Shown one piece after another: positions 45,278 through 54,126 of a DNA stretch of 64,000 nucleotides. A program made the position numbers and the translations under genes. This stretch comes from Polynucleobacter sp. MWH-Loch1C5 (GTDB taxonomy: Bacteria > Pseudomonadota > Gammaproteobacteria > Burkholderiales > Burkholderiaceae). The notes under the pieces are model-generated. The model made no database searches and was not told the DNA's origin. It saw nothing but the letters and a program-made list of their open reading frames with translations. Numbering within the stretch: the first letter of the stretch is position 1; every line of letters begins with the position of its first letter. The DNA lies in the NCBI RefSeq assembly GCF_018881775.1, contig NZ_JACVPR010000001.1, positions 186,001-250,000 of the forward strand, given 5' to 3'.

Positions 45278-46320
45278 GCACGCACCTCCTTGACTTGTCG
45301 GCGCGTATCAAAAGCATCCCGTATGGCATCACCAATAAAAGTGAGCAGCAGCAAGGTGAATACCAAAACCAAGAAGGTCGATAAAGAAATCCACCAAGCA
45401 TCTAAGTTCGCTTTACCCTGCGCCAAGAGCTCACCCAAACTGGCCTGATTAGCGGGGACGCCTAAGCCTAAGAAATCCAAACTGGTCAGCGCCAAAATAG
45501 CAGCACTCATACGAAACGGTAAAAAAGTAATCACAGGGGTCATGCTATTAGGCAATATATGACGCCAGATGATTTGACGATTGGATAAACCTAAAGCTTG
45601 AGCGGCGCGCACATATTCTAGTGCGCGGTTTTTAAAGAATTCTGCACGTACGTAGTCAGACAGCCCCATCCAACCAAATAAAGATAAAAGAATGATTAGT
45701 AAAGCAACACTAGGGGCAAAGATGGATGCAAAAATGATGAGCAGATAGAGCTCGGGCATCGAGCTCCAGATCTCGATAGCGCGCTGCGATATCAGGTCAA
45801 CTCGCCCCCCGAAATAACCCATCAAGGCACCTGTCAAAACACCAATAACCACGCCAATAATGGTCAATGCCAAAGCAAAGAGAATCGATAAGCGAAAGCC
45901 GTAAATTAAGCGCGCTAAAACATCTCGACCACGATCATCAGTCCCCAGCCAATTATCAACAGAAGGCGAGGCTGGATTAGGCTCCTTCGCAAAATAATTG
46001 AGCGTGTCATAACGATAAGGAATGATGGGGTAGATCGCCCAATGCCCTGCTTCTTTAAATTTTTTGCGTATCGCAGGATCTAGATAATCAGTGGGTGTCG
46101 GAAAGTCACCCCCAAAAGTGGTCTCAGGATAGGTCTTGATCATCGGTAAGTAATACTCACCTTGATACTTCACGATCAATGGTTTGTCATTTGCAATCAC
46201 TTCGGCGAATAGGCTCAGAACAAATGCAAAACTAAAAATGAGCAAACTCCAGTAGCCCAGACGATGCGTTTTAAAACGCTGCCAGATACCAGATTGTCGA
46301 ATCTGCCTGAGACTAAGCAT
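45274..46320 (-). CDS. yejE: ABC transporter permease YejE
   Basis: The 348-residue permease has an N-terminal span and the long YejE-specific periplasmic insert (YQGEYYLPMIKTYPETTFGGDFPTPTDYLD region). The binding-protein-dependent transport loop is present (EYVRAAQALGLSNRQIIWRHILPN). It pairs with YejB. The start shares a base with the yejB stop (TAATG). Confidence 0.92.
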   Translation of the reverse strand: MLSLRQIRQSGIWQRFKTHRLGYWSLLIFSFAFVLSLFAEVIANDKPLIVKYQGEYYLPMIKTYPETTFGGDFPTPTDYLDPAIRKKFKEAGHWAIYPIIPYRYDTLNYFAKEPNPASPSVDNWLGTDDRGRDVLARLIYGFRLSILFALALTIIGVVIGVLTGALMGYFGGRVDLISQRAIEIWSSMPELYLLIIFASIFAPSVALLIILLSLFGWMGLSDYVRAEFFKNRALEYVRAAQALGLSNRQIIWRHILPNSMTPVITFLPFRMSAAILALTSLDFLGLGVPANQASLGELLAQGKANLDAWWISLSTFLVLVFTLLLLTFIGDAIRDAFDTRRQVKEVRA

Positions 46321-47408
46321 TAGCGCTGCCCTCCCTGACTACCAAACTGAATCCGAGGGTCTACCAAAACATAAGCCAAATCTGAAACCAAACGCGTGAC
46401 TAAACCAATTAAAGTAAATAGATATAAAGTTCCCAAGACCACTGGATAGTCGCGTTTCATGACGGCCTCATAAGAGAGCAAACCCAAACCATCGAGAGAA
46501 AACAAGGTTTCTATCAACAAGGATCCAGTAAAGAATGCACCGATAAATGCTGCCGGGAATCCAGTGACTAAAGGAATCATGGCATTACGAAAAACATGCT
46601 TCCATAACACTCTATTTTCCGTGAGGCCCTTTGCGCGCGCAGTGAGAACGTATTGCTTACGAATCTCTTCCAAGAAAGAGTTTTTTGTCAACATGGTAAT
46701 CACGGCAAAATTACCTAAAACTGATGCCGTAATAGGTAAAACCAAATGCCATAAATAATCCATCACCTTGGCCATCAAACTAAGCTCCGCCCAGTTATCA
46801 GATGTGAGCCCTCTGAGAGGGAAAAGCTGTAAAAAACTACCCCCACCAAATAAGACGAGGAGCAACACTCCGAGCACGAATCCAGGGATGGCATAACCGA
46901 CCAGAACGATCACACTGGTCACCGTGTCAAAACGCGTTCCTGCACGAACCGCTTTCTTAATACCCAAGGGTATTGATATCAAGTATGTAATAAAAAAAGT
47001 CCAAAGACCGAGGCTAATCGATACTGGTAATTTAGAGACGACCAAATCCCACACGCTACGATGTTGATAGTAACTCTGGCCTAAATCAAACATCGCAAAA
47101 CGTTTGAGCATCAACCAATAACGCTCCAGAACTGGTTTATCAAAACCATAGAGTGCTTGGATTTCTTTGAGTCGCTCAGCATCGATACCTTGGCGCCCTC
47201 TGTATTGTGACGGCGTGGCACCACCGCCACTAGACTCACCGGCACCCACACTGGCCTCACCGCGACCTTTGAGCTCAAGCATCATTTGCTCAACAGGGCC
47301 GCCGGGTACAAATTGAATCACCGCAAAAGTCAGCGTCAATACTCCCAAAAGCGTGGGGATCATTAATAGGCAGCGCTGAATAATGTATCGAATCAGTGCG
47401 GGGTTCAT
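46320..47408 (-). CDS. yejB: ABC transporter permease YejB
   Basis: This permease is about 362 residues from the ATG at 47408 (MNPALIRYIIQRCLLMIPTLLG). I chose it over 47441 because GGAGGAAGG lies just upstream and relatives begin this way. Six membrane segments, a YejB-type Gly/Ser-rich insert (GAGESSGGGATPSQYRG) and the permease loop QYVLTARAKGLTENRVLWKHVFRN are present. It overlaps yejA by 4 bases (ATGA). Confidence 0.92.
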   Translation of the reverse strand: MNPALIRYIIQRCLLMIPTLLGVLTLTFAVIQFVPGGPVEQMMLELKGRGEASVGAGESSGGGATPSQYRGRQGIDAERLKEIQALYGFDKPVLERYWLMLKRFAMFDLGQSYYQHRSVWDLVVSKLPVSISLGLWTFFITYLISIPLGIKKAVRAGTRFDTVTSVIVLVGYAIPGFVLGVLLLVLFGGGSFLQLFPLRGLTSDNWAELSLMAKVMDYLWHLVLPITASVLGNFAVITMLTKNSFLEEIRKQYVLTARAKGLTENRVLWKHVFRNAMIPLVTGFPAAFIGAFFTGSLLIETLFSLDGLGLLSYEAVMKRDYPVVLGTLYLFTLIGLVTRLVSDLAYVLVDPRIQFGSQGGQR

Positions 47409-49294
47409 GGAGCCTTCCTCCACCAAGTCGACAGAATCCATGACTCAGCAGCGTAGTAACTAGGTGGCGCGACGTAAGTCAGGTCTTTCTTAAATGACAC
47501 ACGATGCGTTGCAGAATACCAATGAGGCACAACATAATGACTGTGCATGAGCACTCGGTCGAGCGCACGTGTGGCGGTAATCAGATCAGCGCGCGTCGGG
47601 GCTTTCACAATCTGACCAATTAAGGCATCGACCACGGGTGAATGAACACCAATAATATTGTCTGAGCCTTTGGTCTTAGCAGCTTCACTACCAAAACGAT
47701 CCCATAATTCATTACCAGGACTTTGTGAATCAGGGAAACGAGTTGTAGTCATATCAAAATCAAATTCTTCAATACGCTTTTGATACAAAGCAAAATCGGT
47801 CGTGCGTACATCGACTTGAATTCCTAACTTTTCTAAATTACGTACATAGGCGGCAATCACACGCCCCATAGCACCGCCATCCTCCATGATCTCGAAACGA
47901 AATACTTGACCCTGAGCATTGCGTAAAGCACCGTCTCGATAAGTCCACCCTGCTTGCGCCAAGAGACGCTTAGCTTCACGTAAATTGCCACGCAAGCTCT
48001 GTGGCTCTGCCGTGGATACTGGCAAGAGCATCGGACCTAGAGCTTGACTTGGGAATTCTTTTGGAAATTGCTTTTGTAGGTTTTCTAAAAGCCGCTTTTC
48101 TGCACCCTGAGGCAAGCTGCCAGGCTCATAAGAAGCACCCAACTCACTATTTGAGAAGTAACTATCTAGACGATAGTACTGCCCATAAAAAAGTTGGCGG
48201 TTCATCCACTCAAAATCAAGTGCCATAGTGAGCGCTTGACGCACTCTGGCATCGGTAAAGATGGGTTTGCGCAAGTTCATCACAAAACCTTGTATCCCTG
48301 CACCATTGCGATGCTTGAACTCTTTCTTCACGAGTGTGCCATCTCTAAACTTGGGTCCCACATAACTCTTGGCCCAATTTTTGGCGCGGTATTCCACGAG
48401 GGCATCAAACTCACCTGCCTTAAATGCTTCTAGACGGGCAGTGTCATCTTTGTAAAGCCTGTAGGCAATTCTTTCAAAGTTAAAAAAACCGCGGCGCACA
48501 TTGATATCTTTGGCCCAATAGTCAGGATTCTTCTTAAATGTGATGGTCTTGCCCGGGTCGAACTTTTCAATCAAATAGGGTCCAGTACCTATGGGGGTTT
48601 CAAAGGTTAATTGATTGAATGGCTTACTTTGACCCTTAGCATCTTGACCCCATCGTTTTGAAAAGATGGGCATAGCACCAACAATCAAGGGTAATTCTGA
48701 GTTCTTACGTACAAACTCAAAACGTATCACACGCTCAGAGACTACCACCGCGCGCTTCACATCCGCATAAATGGTTCTAAATTGTGGGCTAGCTAACTTA
48801 CTAATCAGGGTTTCAAAGGAATACTGCACATCTTGAGCCAATACCGGCTGACCATCATGAAAACGTGCCTGAGGACGAATCCTAAAAGTGACTGATAACT
48901 GGTCCTTTGCTAATTCCACATCTTCTGCCAAAAGACCATAAGACACTGCAATTTCATCAGCGCTACTCGTTAATAAACTTTCAAACATCAAGGCAGCAAT
49001 ACCTGGCGCAGTGATACCCTTGAGTGTAAAAGGGTTGAACTTATCAAAACTTGTGCGTCGATCAGGATTGGGTAATTGAAGCGTGCCCCCCATGGGAGCA
49101 TTGGGGTTCACGTATGAGAAGTGTGAGAAATTGGCTGGGTACTTCATCTGCCCATATTGAGCAAAGCCATGCGCAGCGTGCGCCTTGTGGCTCAGCAGCG
49201 CCAGTGCAAGCAGAATGACAATGCAGAGCCCAGCAAGAGTGAACTTTTGCTTTACATGAAAAAATGGTGAGGGGCTCACGTGCATATGTGACAA
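47405..49294 (-). CDS. yejA: Periplasmic peptide-binding protein YejA
   Basis: The 629-residue SBP_bac_5 protein has a signal peptide (LAGLCIVILLALALLSHKAHA), then HGFAQYGQMKYPANFSHFSYVNPNAPMGG, a standard YejA opening. RFHDGQPVLAQDVQYSFETL and PYLIEKFDPGKTITFKKNPDYW follow. It captures peptides such as microcin C. The start could be M1 or M4. It heads yejABEF. Confidence 0.92.
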   Translation of the reverse strand: MSHMHVSPSPFFHVKQKFTLAGLCIVILLALALLSHKAHAAHGFAQYGQMKYPANFSHFSYVNPNAPMGGTLQLPNPDRRTSFDKFNPFTLKGITAPGIAALMFESLLTSSADEIAVSYGLLAEDVELAKDQLSVTFRIRPQARFHDGQPVLAQDVQYSFETLISKLASPQFRTIYADVKRAVVVSERVIRFEFVRKNSELPLIVGAMPIFSKRWGQDAKGQSKPFNQLTFETPIGTGPYLIEKFDPGKTITFKKNPDYWAKDINVRRGFFNFERIAYRLYKDDTARLEAFKAGEFDALVEYRAKNWAKSYVGPKFRDGTLVKKEFKHRNGAGIQGFVMNLRKPIFTDARVRQALTMALDFEWMNRQLFYGQYYRLDSYFSNSELGASYEPGSLPQGAEKRLLENLQKQFPKEFPSQALGPMLLPVSTAEPQSLRGNLREAKRLLAQAGWTYRDGALRNAQGQVFRFEIMEDGGAMGRVIAAYVRNLEKLGIQVDVRTTDFALYQKRIEEFDFDMTTTRFPDSQSPGNELWDRFGSEAAKTKGSDNIIGVHSPVVDALIGQIVKAPTRADLITATRALDRVLMHSHYVVPHWYSATHRVSFKKDLTYVAPPSYYAAESWILSTWWRKAP

Positions 49295-49322
49295 TTGTAG
49301 TTAGTCGTCAAAAAAGTGGTGA

Positions 49323-49338
49323 ATTGTTTAAAAACAAT
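49323..49338. repeat. Inverted repeat upstream of fabI
   Basis: ATTGTTT (49323-49329) and AAACAAT (49332-49338) form a perfect 7-2-7 palindrome 34 bases before the fabI start, in the 78-base gap between divergent yejA and fabI. It could be an operator or a chance AT-rich repeat; I do not recognise a regulator. Confidence 0.35.
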
Positions 49339-49372
49339 GGATTTCACCCGAAAAATAGAAGGAAATCTGTAT

Positions 49373-50167
49373 ATGGGTTTTTTAGCCGGAAAAAAAATTG
49401 TCCTAACAGGACTGTTATCAAATCGCTCTATTGCCTATGGAATTGCTAAGGCCTGCCACCGCGAAGGTGCCGAATTAGCCTTCACTTATGTTGGCGAGCG
49501 TTTTAAAGATCGTATTACTGAGTTTGCTGCTGAATTTAACAGCCAACTGGTCTTTGACTGTGATGTCGGTAGCGATGAGCAAATCGCTCAACTATTTAAA
49601 GATCTATCAGCTTCCTGGCCACAATTTGACGGCTTGATTCATTCGATTGGCTTTGCCCCGCGTGAAGCAATCGCAGGTGATTTTTTAGAGGGTCTCAATC
49701 GCGAAGCCTTCAAAATTGCCCACGATATTTCAGCTTATAGTTTTCCGGCACTGGCTAAAGCAGCACTGCCGATGCTAAGACCTAATTCTGCACTTCTAAC
49801 CCTCACTTATTTAGGCTCACAGATGGTCGTGCCTAACTACAACACGATGGGCTTGGCTAAAGCCTCTTTAGAAGCTAGCGTGCGCTACCTGGCTAATTCG
49901 GTGGGCCCCAAAGGAATTCGTTGTAATGGTATTTCAGCTGGCCCCATTAAAACGCTGGCAGCATCAGGCATCAAAGGTTTCGGCAAGATCCTAGACTTTG
50001 TAGAAGCGAACGCACCACTACGTCGCAACGTAACGATTGAAGACGTAGGAAATGCAGCAGCATTCTTAATGTCTGATTTAGCCGGCGGCATTACCGGTGA
50101 GATCACCTATGTAGACGGTGGTTTTAGCCATGTAGTCGGCGGCATGGCCGAGGGCGAGTCTGCCTAG
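49373..50167 (+). CDS. fabI: Enoyl-[acyl-carrier-protein] reductase (NADH), FabI
   Basis: The 264-residue short-chain reductase has [15 protein letters not shown] (cofactor loop) and the catalytic tyrosine-lysine in [22 protein letters not shown]. The [18 protein letters not shown] substrate loop is typical of FabI. It reduces trans-2-enoyl-ACP in the last step of each fatty-acid elongation cycle and is the triclosan target. The ORF track starts at 49316. The ATG at 49373 ([13 protein letters not shown]) is preceded by GAAGGA at 9 bases and is the family start. Confidence 0.95.
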   Translation: MGFLAGKKIVLTGLLSNRSIAYGIAKACHREGAELAFTYVGERFKDRITEFAAEFNSQLVFDCDVGSDEQIAQLFKDLSASWPQFDGLIHSIGFAPREAIAGDFLEGLNREAFKIAHDISAYSFPALAKAALPMLRPNSALLTLTYLGSQMVVPNYNTMGLAKASLEASVRYLANSVGPKGIRCNGISAGPIKTLAASGIKGFGKILDFVEANAPLRRNVTIEDVGNAAAFLMSDLAGGITGEITYVDGGFSHVVGGMAEGESA

Positions 50168-50182
50168 AGTGACTTGAAGGGC

Positions 50183-50188
50183 TATAAT
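50183..50188 (+). promoter_or_regulatory. -10 hexamer of the tRNA-Ser gene
   Basis: A perfect TATAAT occurs 29 bases before the tRNA-Ser 5' end, just after the fabI stop. The -35 position (about 50160-50165) has no good match, so promoter strength is unclear. Confidence 0.5.
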
Positions 50189-50216
50189 TCACGTTCTTTT
50201 TAGCGCCCTTCTTCTC

Positions 50217-50307
50217 GGAGAGATGGATGAGTGGTTTAAGTCGCACGCCTGGAAAGCGTGTGTAGGTTAATAGCCTACCGCGGGTTCGAATCCCGCTCTC
50301 TCCGCCA
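50217..50307 (+). tRNA. tRNA-Ser (anticodon GGA), CCA encoded
   Basis: The gene is 91 bases: acceptor GGAGAGA/TCTCTCC with discriminator G and encoded CCA, D arm TGAGTGGTTTAAGTC, anticodon stem CACGC/GCGTG with loop CTGGAAA (anticodon GGA), a long variable arm (TGTAGGTTAATAGCCTAC) typical of class II tRNA-Ser, and T arm CGGGTTCGAATCCCG. Confidence 0.97.
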
Positions 50308-50356
50308 ATACAGAGAATCGCGCTTAAATCATTGATTTACCTAAGTATTACAATCA

Positions 50357-50423
50357 AGTGACACATCACACGATCTAGTGACAATCCCTGATTGTTGATT
50401 GATGGGCTAGGTTCTAGTATCTA
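50357..50423 (+). promoter_or_regulatory. Candidate control region of the ABC importer operon
   Basis: In the 148-base gap before livG the heptamer AGTGACA occurs twice exactly 20 bases apart (50357-50363, 50377-50383), two helical turns. The first copy is part of GTGA-CACA-TCAC. A weak promoter with TTGATT (50395-50400), 17-base spacer and TATCTA (50418-50423) follows. No regulator is recognised. Confidence 0.35.
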
Positions 50424-50455
50424 AATCTGAACAACAACAATAACGGGCCAACCGT

Positions 50456-51226
50456 ATGTCAGATGTGATTCTAGAAACAAAAAACCTAAGTAAAGAGTTC
50501 TTAGGCTTTTTGGCGGTCAGCGATGTCAATCTCCAGGTTAAAAAAGGTACGATTCATGCGCTTATTGGTCCTAATGGTGCAGGTAAAACAACTTGCTTTA
50601 ATCTGCTGACCAAGTTCATTACGCCGAGTTCCGGAACCATTTATTACAAAGGGCAAGACATTACAGCGATGAACTCTGCTGAAATCGCTCGCATCGGGCT
50701 AGTCCGATCTTTTCAGATTTCCGCGGTATTCCCCCACTTAAGTAATCTTGAGAACGTGCGTATTGCCATCCAGCAACGTACCGGGGTCTCGATGCATTTT
50801 TGGAAAAGTGAAAACACACTCAAACATTTAAATGATGAGGCAATGTCTTATTTAGATCAGGTGGGCCTCACTGAATACGCCGACATGTTGGCTGTGAATT
50901 TGCCCTATGGTCGAAAAAGAGCTTTAGAAATCGCGACTACGCTTGGCATGAATCCTGAAGTCATGCTACTTGATGAGCCGACCCAAGGCATGGGTCACGA
51001 GGACGTAGAAAAGGTCACACAACTAATTAAGAAAGTTTCCGCCGGACGGACCATCTTAATGGTGGAACACAATATGAAAGTAGTCGCCTCCATTGCCGAT
51101 ACGATTACTGTTTTACAACGAGGCAAAATCATCACCAGCGGTAACTATGCAGAAGTATCAAGCAACCCTCAAGTGATTGAAGCCTATATGGGTTCAACGA
51201 CTCAATCACTAGGAGCTCATGCATGA
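50456..51226 (+). CDS. Branched-chain amino acid-type ABC transporter ATPase (LivG-like)
   Basis: The 256-residue ATPase has Walker A LIGPNGAGKTTCFNLLT and Q-loop VRSFQISAVFPHLSNLENV. The signature region is LPYGRKRALEIATTL, and Walker B is VMLLDEPTQGMGHEDV. The LivG-type C terminus ends with PQVIEAYMG. It pairs with the next ATPase. The ligand may be an amino acid, amide or organic acid; the family is broad. The start codon has no strong ribosome site. It overlaps the next gene by 4 bases. Confidence 0.9.
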   Translation: MSDVILETKNLSKEFLGFLAVSDVNLQVKKGTIHALIGPNGAGKTTCFNLLTKFITPSSGTIYYKGQDITAMNSAEIARIGLVRSFQISAVFPHLSNLENVRIAIQQRTGVSMHFWKSENTLKHLNDEAMSYLDQVGLTEYADMLAVNLPYGRKRALEIATTLGMNPEVMLLDEPTQGMGHEDVEKVTQLIKKVSAGRTILMVEHNMKVVASIADTITVLQRGKIITSGNYAEVSSNPQVIEAYMGSTTQSLGAHA

Positions 51227-51924
51227 CTACTGTCTTAAAGATTTCAGATTTGCATGGCTGGTATGGTGAATCACACATCCTGCACGGCATCGACTTAGAA
51301 GTGAAAGATGGTGAGGTCATTACTCTTTTAGGACGTAATGGCGCAGGTCGAACCTCTACCCTACGTGCGATTTGCGGACTGATGGGCAAGCGCACGGGTC
51401 ATATAGAAATTTTTGGAAAAGCCAGTCTGAGCTTGCAATCTCATGAGGTAGCTCGTCTAGGTGTGGGCTATTGCCCTGAAGAACGCGGTATTTTTGCTAG
51501 CCTGAGCTGCGAACAAAATCTAATGTTGCCGCCAACGCTGGCACCAGGCGGCATGTCTGTTGATGAAATCTACGATATGTTTCCTAATCTTAAGGAGCGT
51601 CGCAACAGCCCAGGCGGGCGCCTCTCCGGCGGCGAACAGCAGATGCTGGCGATTGCTCGAATTTTAAGAACCGGCGCCAAATTACTCTTACTCGATGAAA
51701 TTACTGAGGGGCTCGCTCCTGTAATCGTGGAGAAATTAGGCGAAGTAGTTCTGAACCTAAAAAAACGTGGTTTTACGATTGTCTTGGTAGAGCAAAACTT
51801 CCGTTTTGCTGCACCCTTGGCCGATCGTCATCACGTTATTGAACATGGCAAGGTTGTCAAAGTAGTCAGCCAAAACGAATTAGCCACCAGTACCTCTGAA
51901 CTCAATGAGCTACTTGGCGTCTGA
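51223..51924 (+). CDS. Branched-chain amino acid-type ABC transporter ATPase (LivF-like) with Walker A Arg
   Basis: The 233-residue ATPase has Walker A written LLGRNGAGRTSTLRAI: the invariant lysine is replaced by Arg43 (codon CGA). The rest is intact: CPEERGIFASLSCEQNL, signature RLSGGEQQMLAIARIL, Walker B LLLLDEITEGLAPVIV, and switch His in LVEQNF-type LivF ending. I believe related importers in Burkholderiales share this change, so it may be a subfamily trait rather than a defect. The partner ATPase has a normal lysine. Confidence 0.9.
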   Translation: MTTVLKISDLHGWYGESHILHGIDLEVKDGEVITLLGRNGAGRTSTLRAICGLMGKRTGHIEIFGKASLSLQSHEVARLGVGYCPEERGIFASLSCEQNLMLPPTLAPGGMSVDEIYDMFPNLKERRNSPGGRLSGGEQQMLAIARILRTGAKLLLLDEITEGLAPVIVEKLGEVVLNLKKRGFTIVLVEQNFRFAAPLADRHHVIEHGKVVKVVSQNELATSTSELNELLGV

Positions 51925-51965
51925 TGCAGTTCTTTTTGTTTAAACGCAGTAACAAAGGAGTGGAG

Positions 51966-53183
51966 ATGAAATACAAATTAGTGACCAAGGCTATTGCAGC
52001 GGCCTGTTTGACTGCTATGGCAGCCGGCGTATCGGCGCAAAAAGTCAGCGATGATGTCATCAAAATTGGCGTTCTCACGGACCTATCCGGTATTTATTCT
52101 GATTTAGCAGGACAGGGTTCTGTGATTGCCGCTCGTATGGCAATTGAAGATTTTTCTAAGAATAAGACTGTTCTTGGCAAAAAAATCGAATTAGTTTCTG
52201 CAGACCATCAAAATAAAGCGGACATCACAGCCAATAAAGCACGTGAATGGTTTGATAAAGAAAAAGTGGATGTCATCGTTGACTTGGTGACCACTAGCGC
52301 AGCACTGGCTGCTATGGAAGTAGCTGAACAGAAAAATAAAATCACTTTGATTTCTGGTGCGGCTTCTTTAGATATCACTAACTCCAAATGTACCGCAACC
52401 AATGTGCATTGGACGTATGACACCTACGCTCTGTCTGTCGGTACAGGTGGTGCCATGGTTAAAGCTGGCAAGAAGAATTGGTTCTTCGTGACTGCTGACT
52501 ATGCTTTTGGTCACAATTTAGAACGTGATACTGCAGCGGTGGTGAATTCCTCTGGCGGCAAGGTAGTTGGCTCAGTTCGCCACCCCTTCCCTGGCAGCGA
52601 CTTCTCTAGCTTCTTGTTAAAGGCTCAAGCTTCAGGTGCTCAAGTAATTGGCCTCGCCAATGCAGGTCAAGATACGATTAACTCCATTAAGCAAGCCGCT
52701 GAGTTTGGCATCACACAAAAGCAAACGATTGTGCCCTTACTTATGTTTATTACAGACGTTCACTCATTGGGTCTCAAAGCCGCGCAAGGTTTGACAGTCA
52801 CTGAAGGCTTCTACTGGGACTTTAATGACAAAACGCGTGCCTGGTCTAAGCGCTTCTTCGCTCAACACAAGCGCATGCCAAGCATGGTGCATGCTGGTGT
52901 TTATTCAGCAGTACTCAATTATTTGAAGGCTGTTGAGGCCACTAAGTCTGACGACACAGCAGCAGTGATGGCTAAGTTGAAATCAACCCCGATTGATGAT
53001 GGCTTGTTCAAAGGCGTGATTCGTGCGGACGGTAAGTTTGAGCATGATATGTACCTCCTCGAAGTGAAAAAGCCAAACGAATCTACAACACCATGGGATT
53101 ACTACCATGTACGTGCTGTGATTCCAGCCAAGGATGCAACTTTGCCCTTGTCTAAATCAGTCTGTAAGTTGGTCAAGAAGTAA
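51966..53183 (+). CDS. ABC transporter periplasmic binding protein, branched-chain amino acid type
   Basis: This protein is about 405 residues from ATG 51966, supported by AGGAG (51956-51960). It has a signal peptide (LVTKAIAAACLTAMAAGVSAQ) and the Peripla_BP_6 opening VIKIGVLTDLSGIYSDLAGQGS. LVSADHQNKADITANKAREWF, VTADYAFGHNLERDT and a late YYHVRAVIPAKDA follow. Such proteins bind amino acids, amides, urea or aromatic/organic acids. The wording resembles large Burkholderiales families whose ligands are mostly unassigned. Confidence 0.9.
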   Translation: MKYKLVTKAIAAACLTAMAAGVSAQKVSDDVIKIGVLTDLSGIYSDLAGQGSVIAARMAIEDFSKNKTVLGKKIELVSADHQNKADITANKAREWFDKEKVDVIVDLVTTSAALAAMEVAEQKNKITLISGAASLDITNSKCTATNVHWTYDTYALSVGTGGAMVKAGKKNWFFVTADYAFGHNLERDTAAVVNSSGGKVVGSVRHPFPGSDFSSFLLKAQASGAQVIGLANAGQDTINSIKQAAEFGITQKQTIVPLLMFITDVHSLGLKAAQGLTVTEGFYWDFNDKTRAWSKRFFAQHKRMPSMVHAGVYSAVLNYLKAVEATKSDDTAAVMAKLKSTPIDDGLFKGVIRADGKFEHDMYLLEVKKPNESTTPWDYYHVRAVIPAKDATLPLSKSVCKLVKK

Positions 53184-53205
53184 TCGGGCTTGACTGGAGC
53201 GCATC

Positions 53206-54126
53206 ATGTTTGAATTACTCGGCATTACGCCGCAAGGTTTGGTGGCCCAACTTTTGGTTGGGTTAATCAATGGCTCTTTCTACGCCATCCTCAGCTTGGG
53301 GCTTGCCATCATTTTTGGTTTACTGAATGTGATTAATTTCACACATGGTGCGCAGTACATGTTAGGTGCATTTATTTCATGGATAGGGTTGACTCAGCTC
53401 GGTATGTGGCTAGGTCAACCCGACTTCGTGATGAATTACTGGGTGTCATTATTCTTAACCCCCATCATCGTTGCCATGATTGGTATCGCCATTGAAAAAA
53501 CGATGCTCAAACGTTTGTATCACTTAGATCATTTATACGGTTTATTACTGACTTTTGGTCTAGCTCTTGTCATGGAAGGCATGTTCCGCCACTGGTATGG
53601 CATTTCCGGTGAGAGCTATCCGGTTCCTGAAATTCTGCAAGGTGGCATACAACTCGAAAGCCTAGGCTTATTCCTACCCAAATATCGTGTCTGGGTCATT
53701 GCCGCATCACTGACTGTATGTCTAGGTGCTTGGTACCTTATTGAAAAGACAAAACTGGGCAACTATTTAAGAGCCGGCACAGAAAACCCAAAACTCTTGC
53801 AAGCATTGGGGATTAATGTGCCTCTGATGATTACCCTCACCTATGGTTTTGGGGTCGGCTTAGCAGCCTTTGCCGGTGTATTAGCAGCACCGGTATTTCA
53901 GGTGAACCCACTGATGGGTTCCAATTTAATTATTGTGGTGTTTGCTGTGGTCGTGATCGGTGGTATGGGCTCGATTATGGGTTCGATTGTGACCGGTTTG
54001 GGCCTTGGTTTATTGGAAGGCTTAACAAAAGTTTTCTACCCTGAAGCATCAAGCGTGATCATTTTTGTGATCATGGCAATTGTGTTATTGCTACGACCTG
54101 CTGGTCTGTTTGGAAAAGAAAAATGA
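53206..54126 (+). CDS. ABC transporter permease, LivH type
   Basis: The 306-residue inner-membrane protein has about eight spans. The LivH signature regions are LINGSFYAILSLGLAIIFGLLNVINFTHGAQYMLGAF and LRAGTENPKLLQALGINVPLM (cytosolic coupling loop). VVIGGMGSIMGSIVTGLGLGLLEGL follows. It follows the binding protein by 22 bases and overlaps the next permease by 4 bases (ATGA). Confidence 0.92.
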   Translation: MFELLGITPQGLVAQLLVGLINGSFYAILSLGLAIIFGLLNVINFTHGAQYMLGAFISWIGLTQLGMWLGQPDFVMNYWVSLFLTPIIVAMIGIAIEKTMLKRLYHLDHLYGLLLTFGLALVMEGMFRHWYGISGESYPVPEILQGGIQLESLGLFLPKYRVWVIAASLTVCLGAWYLIEKTKLGNYLRAGTENPKLLQALGINVPLMITLTYGFGVGLAAFAGVLAAPVFQVNPLMGSNLIIVVFAVVVIGGMGSIMGSIVTGLGLGLLEGLTKVFYPEASSVIIFVIMAIVLLLRPAGLFGKEK

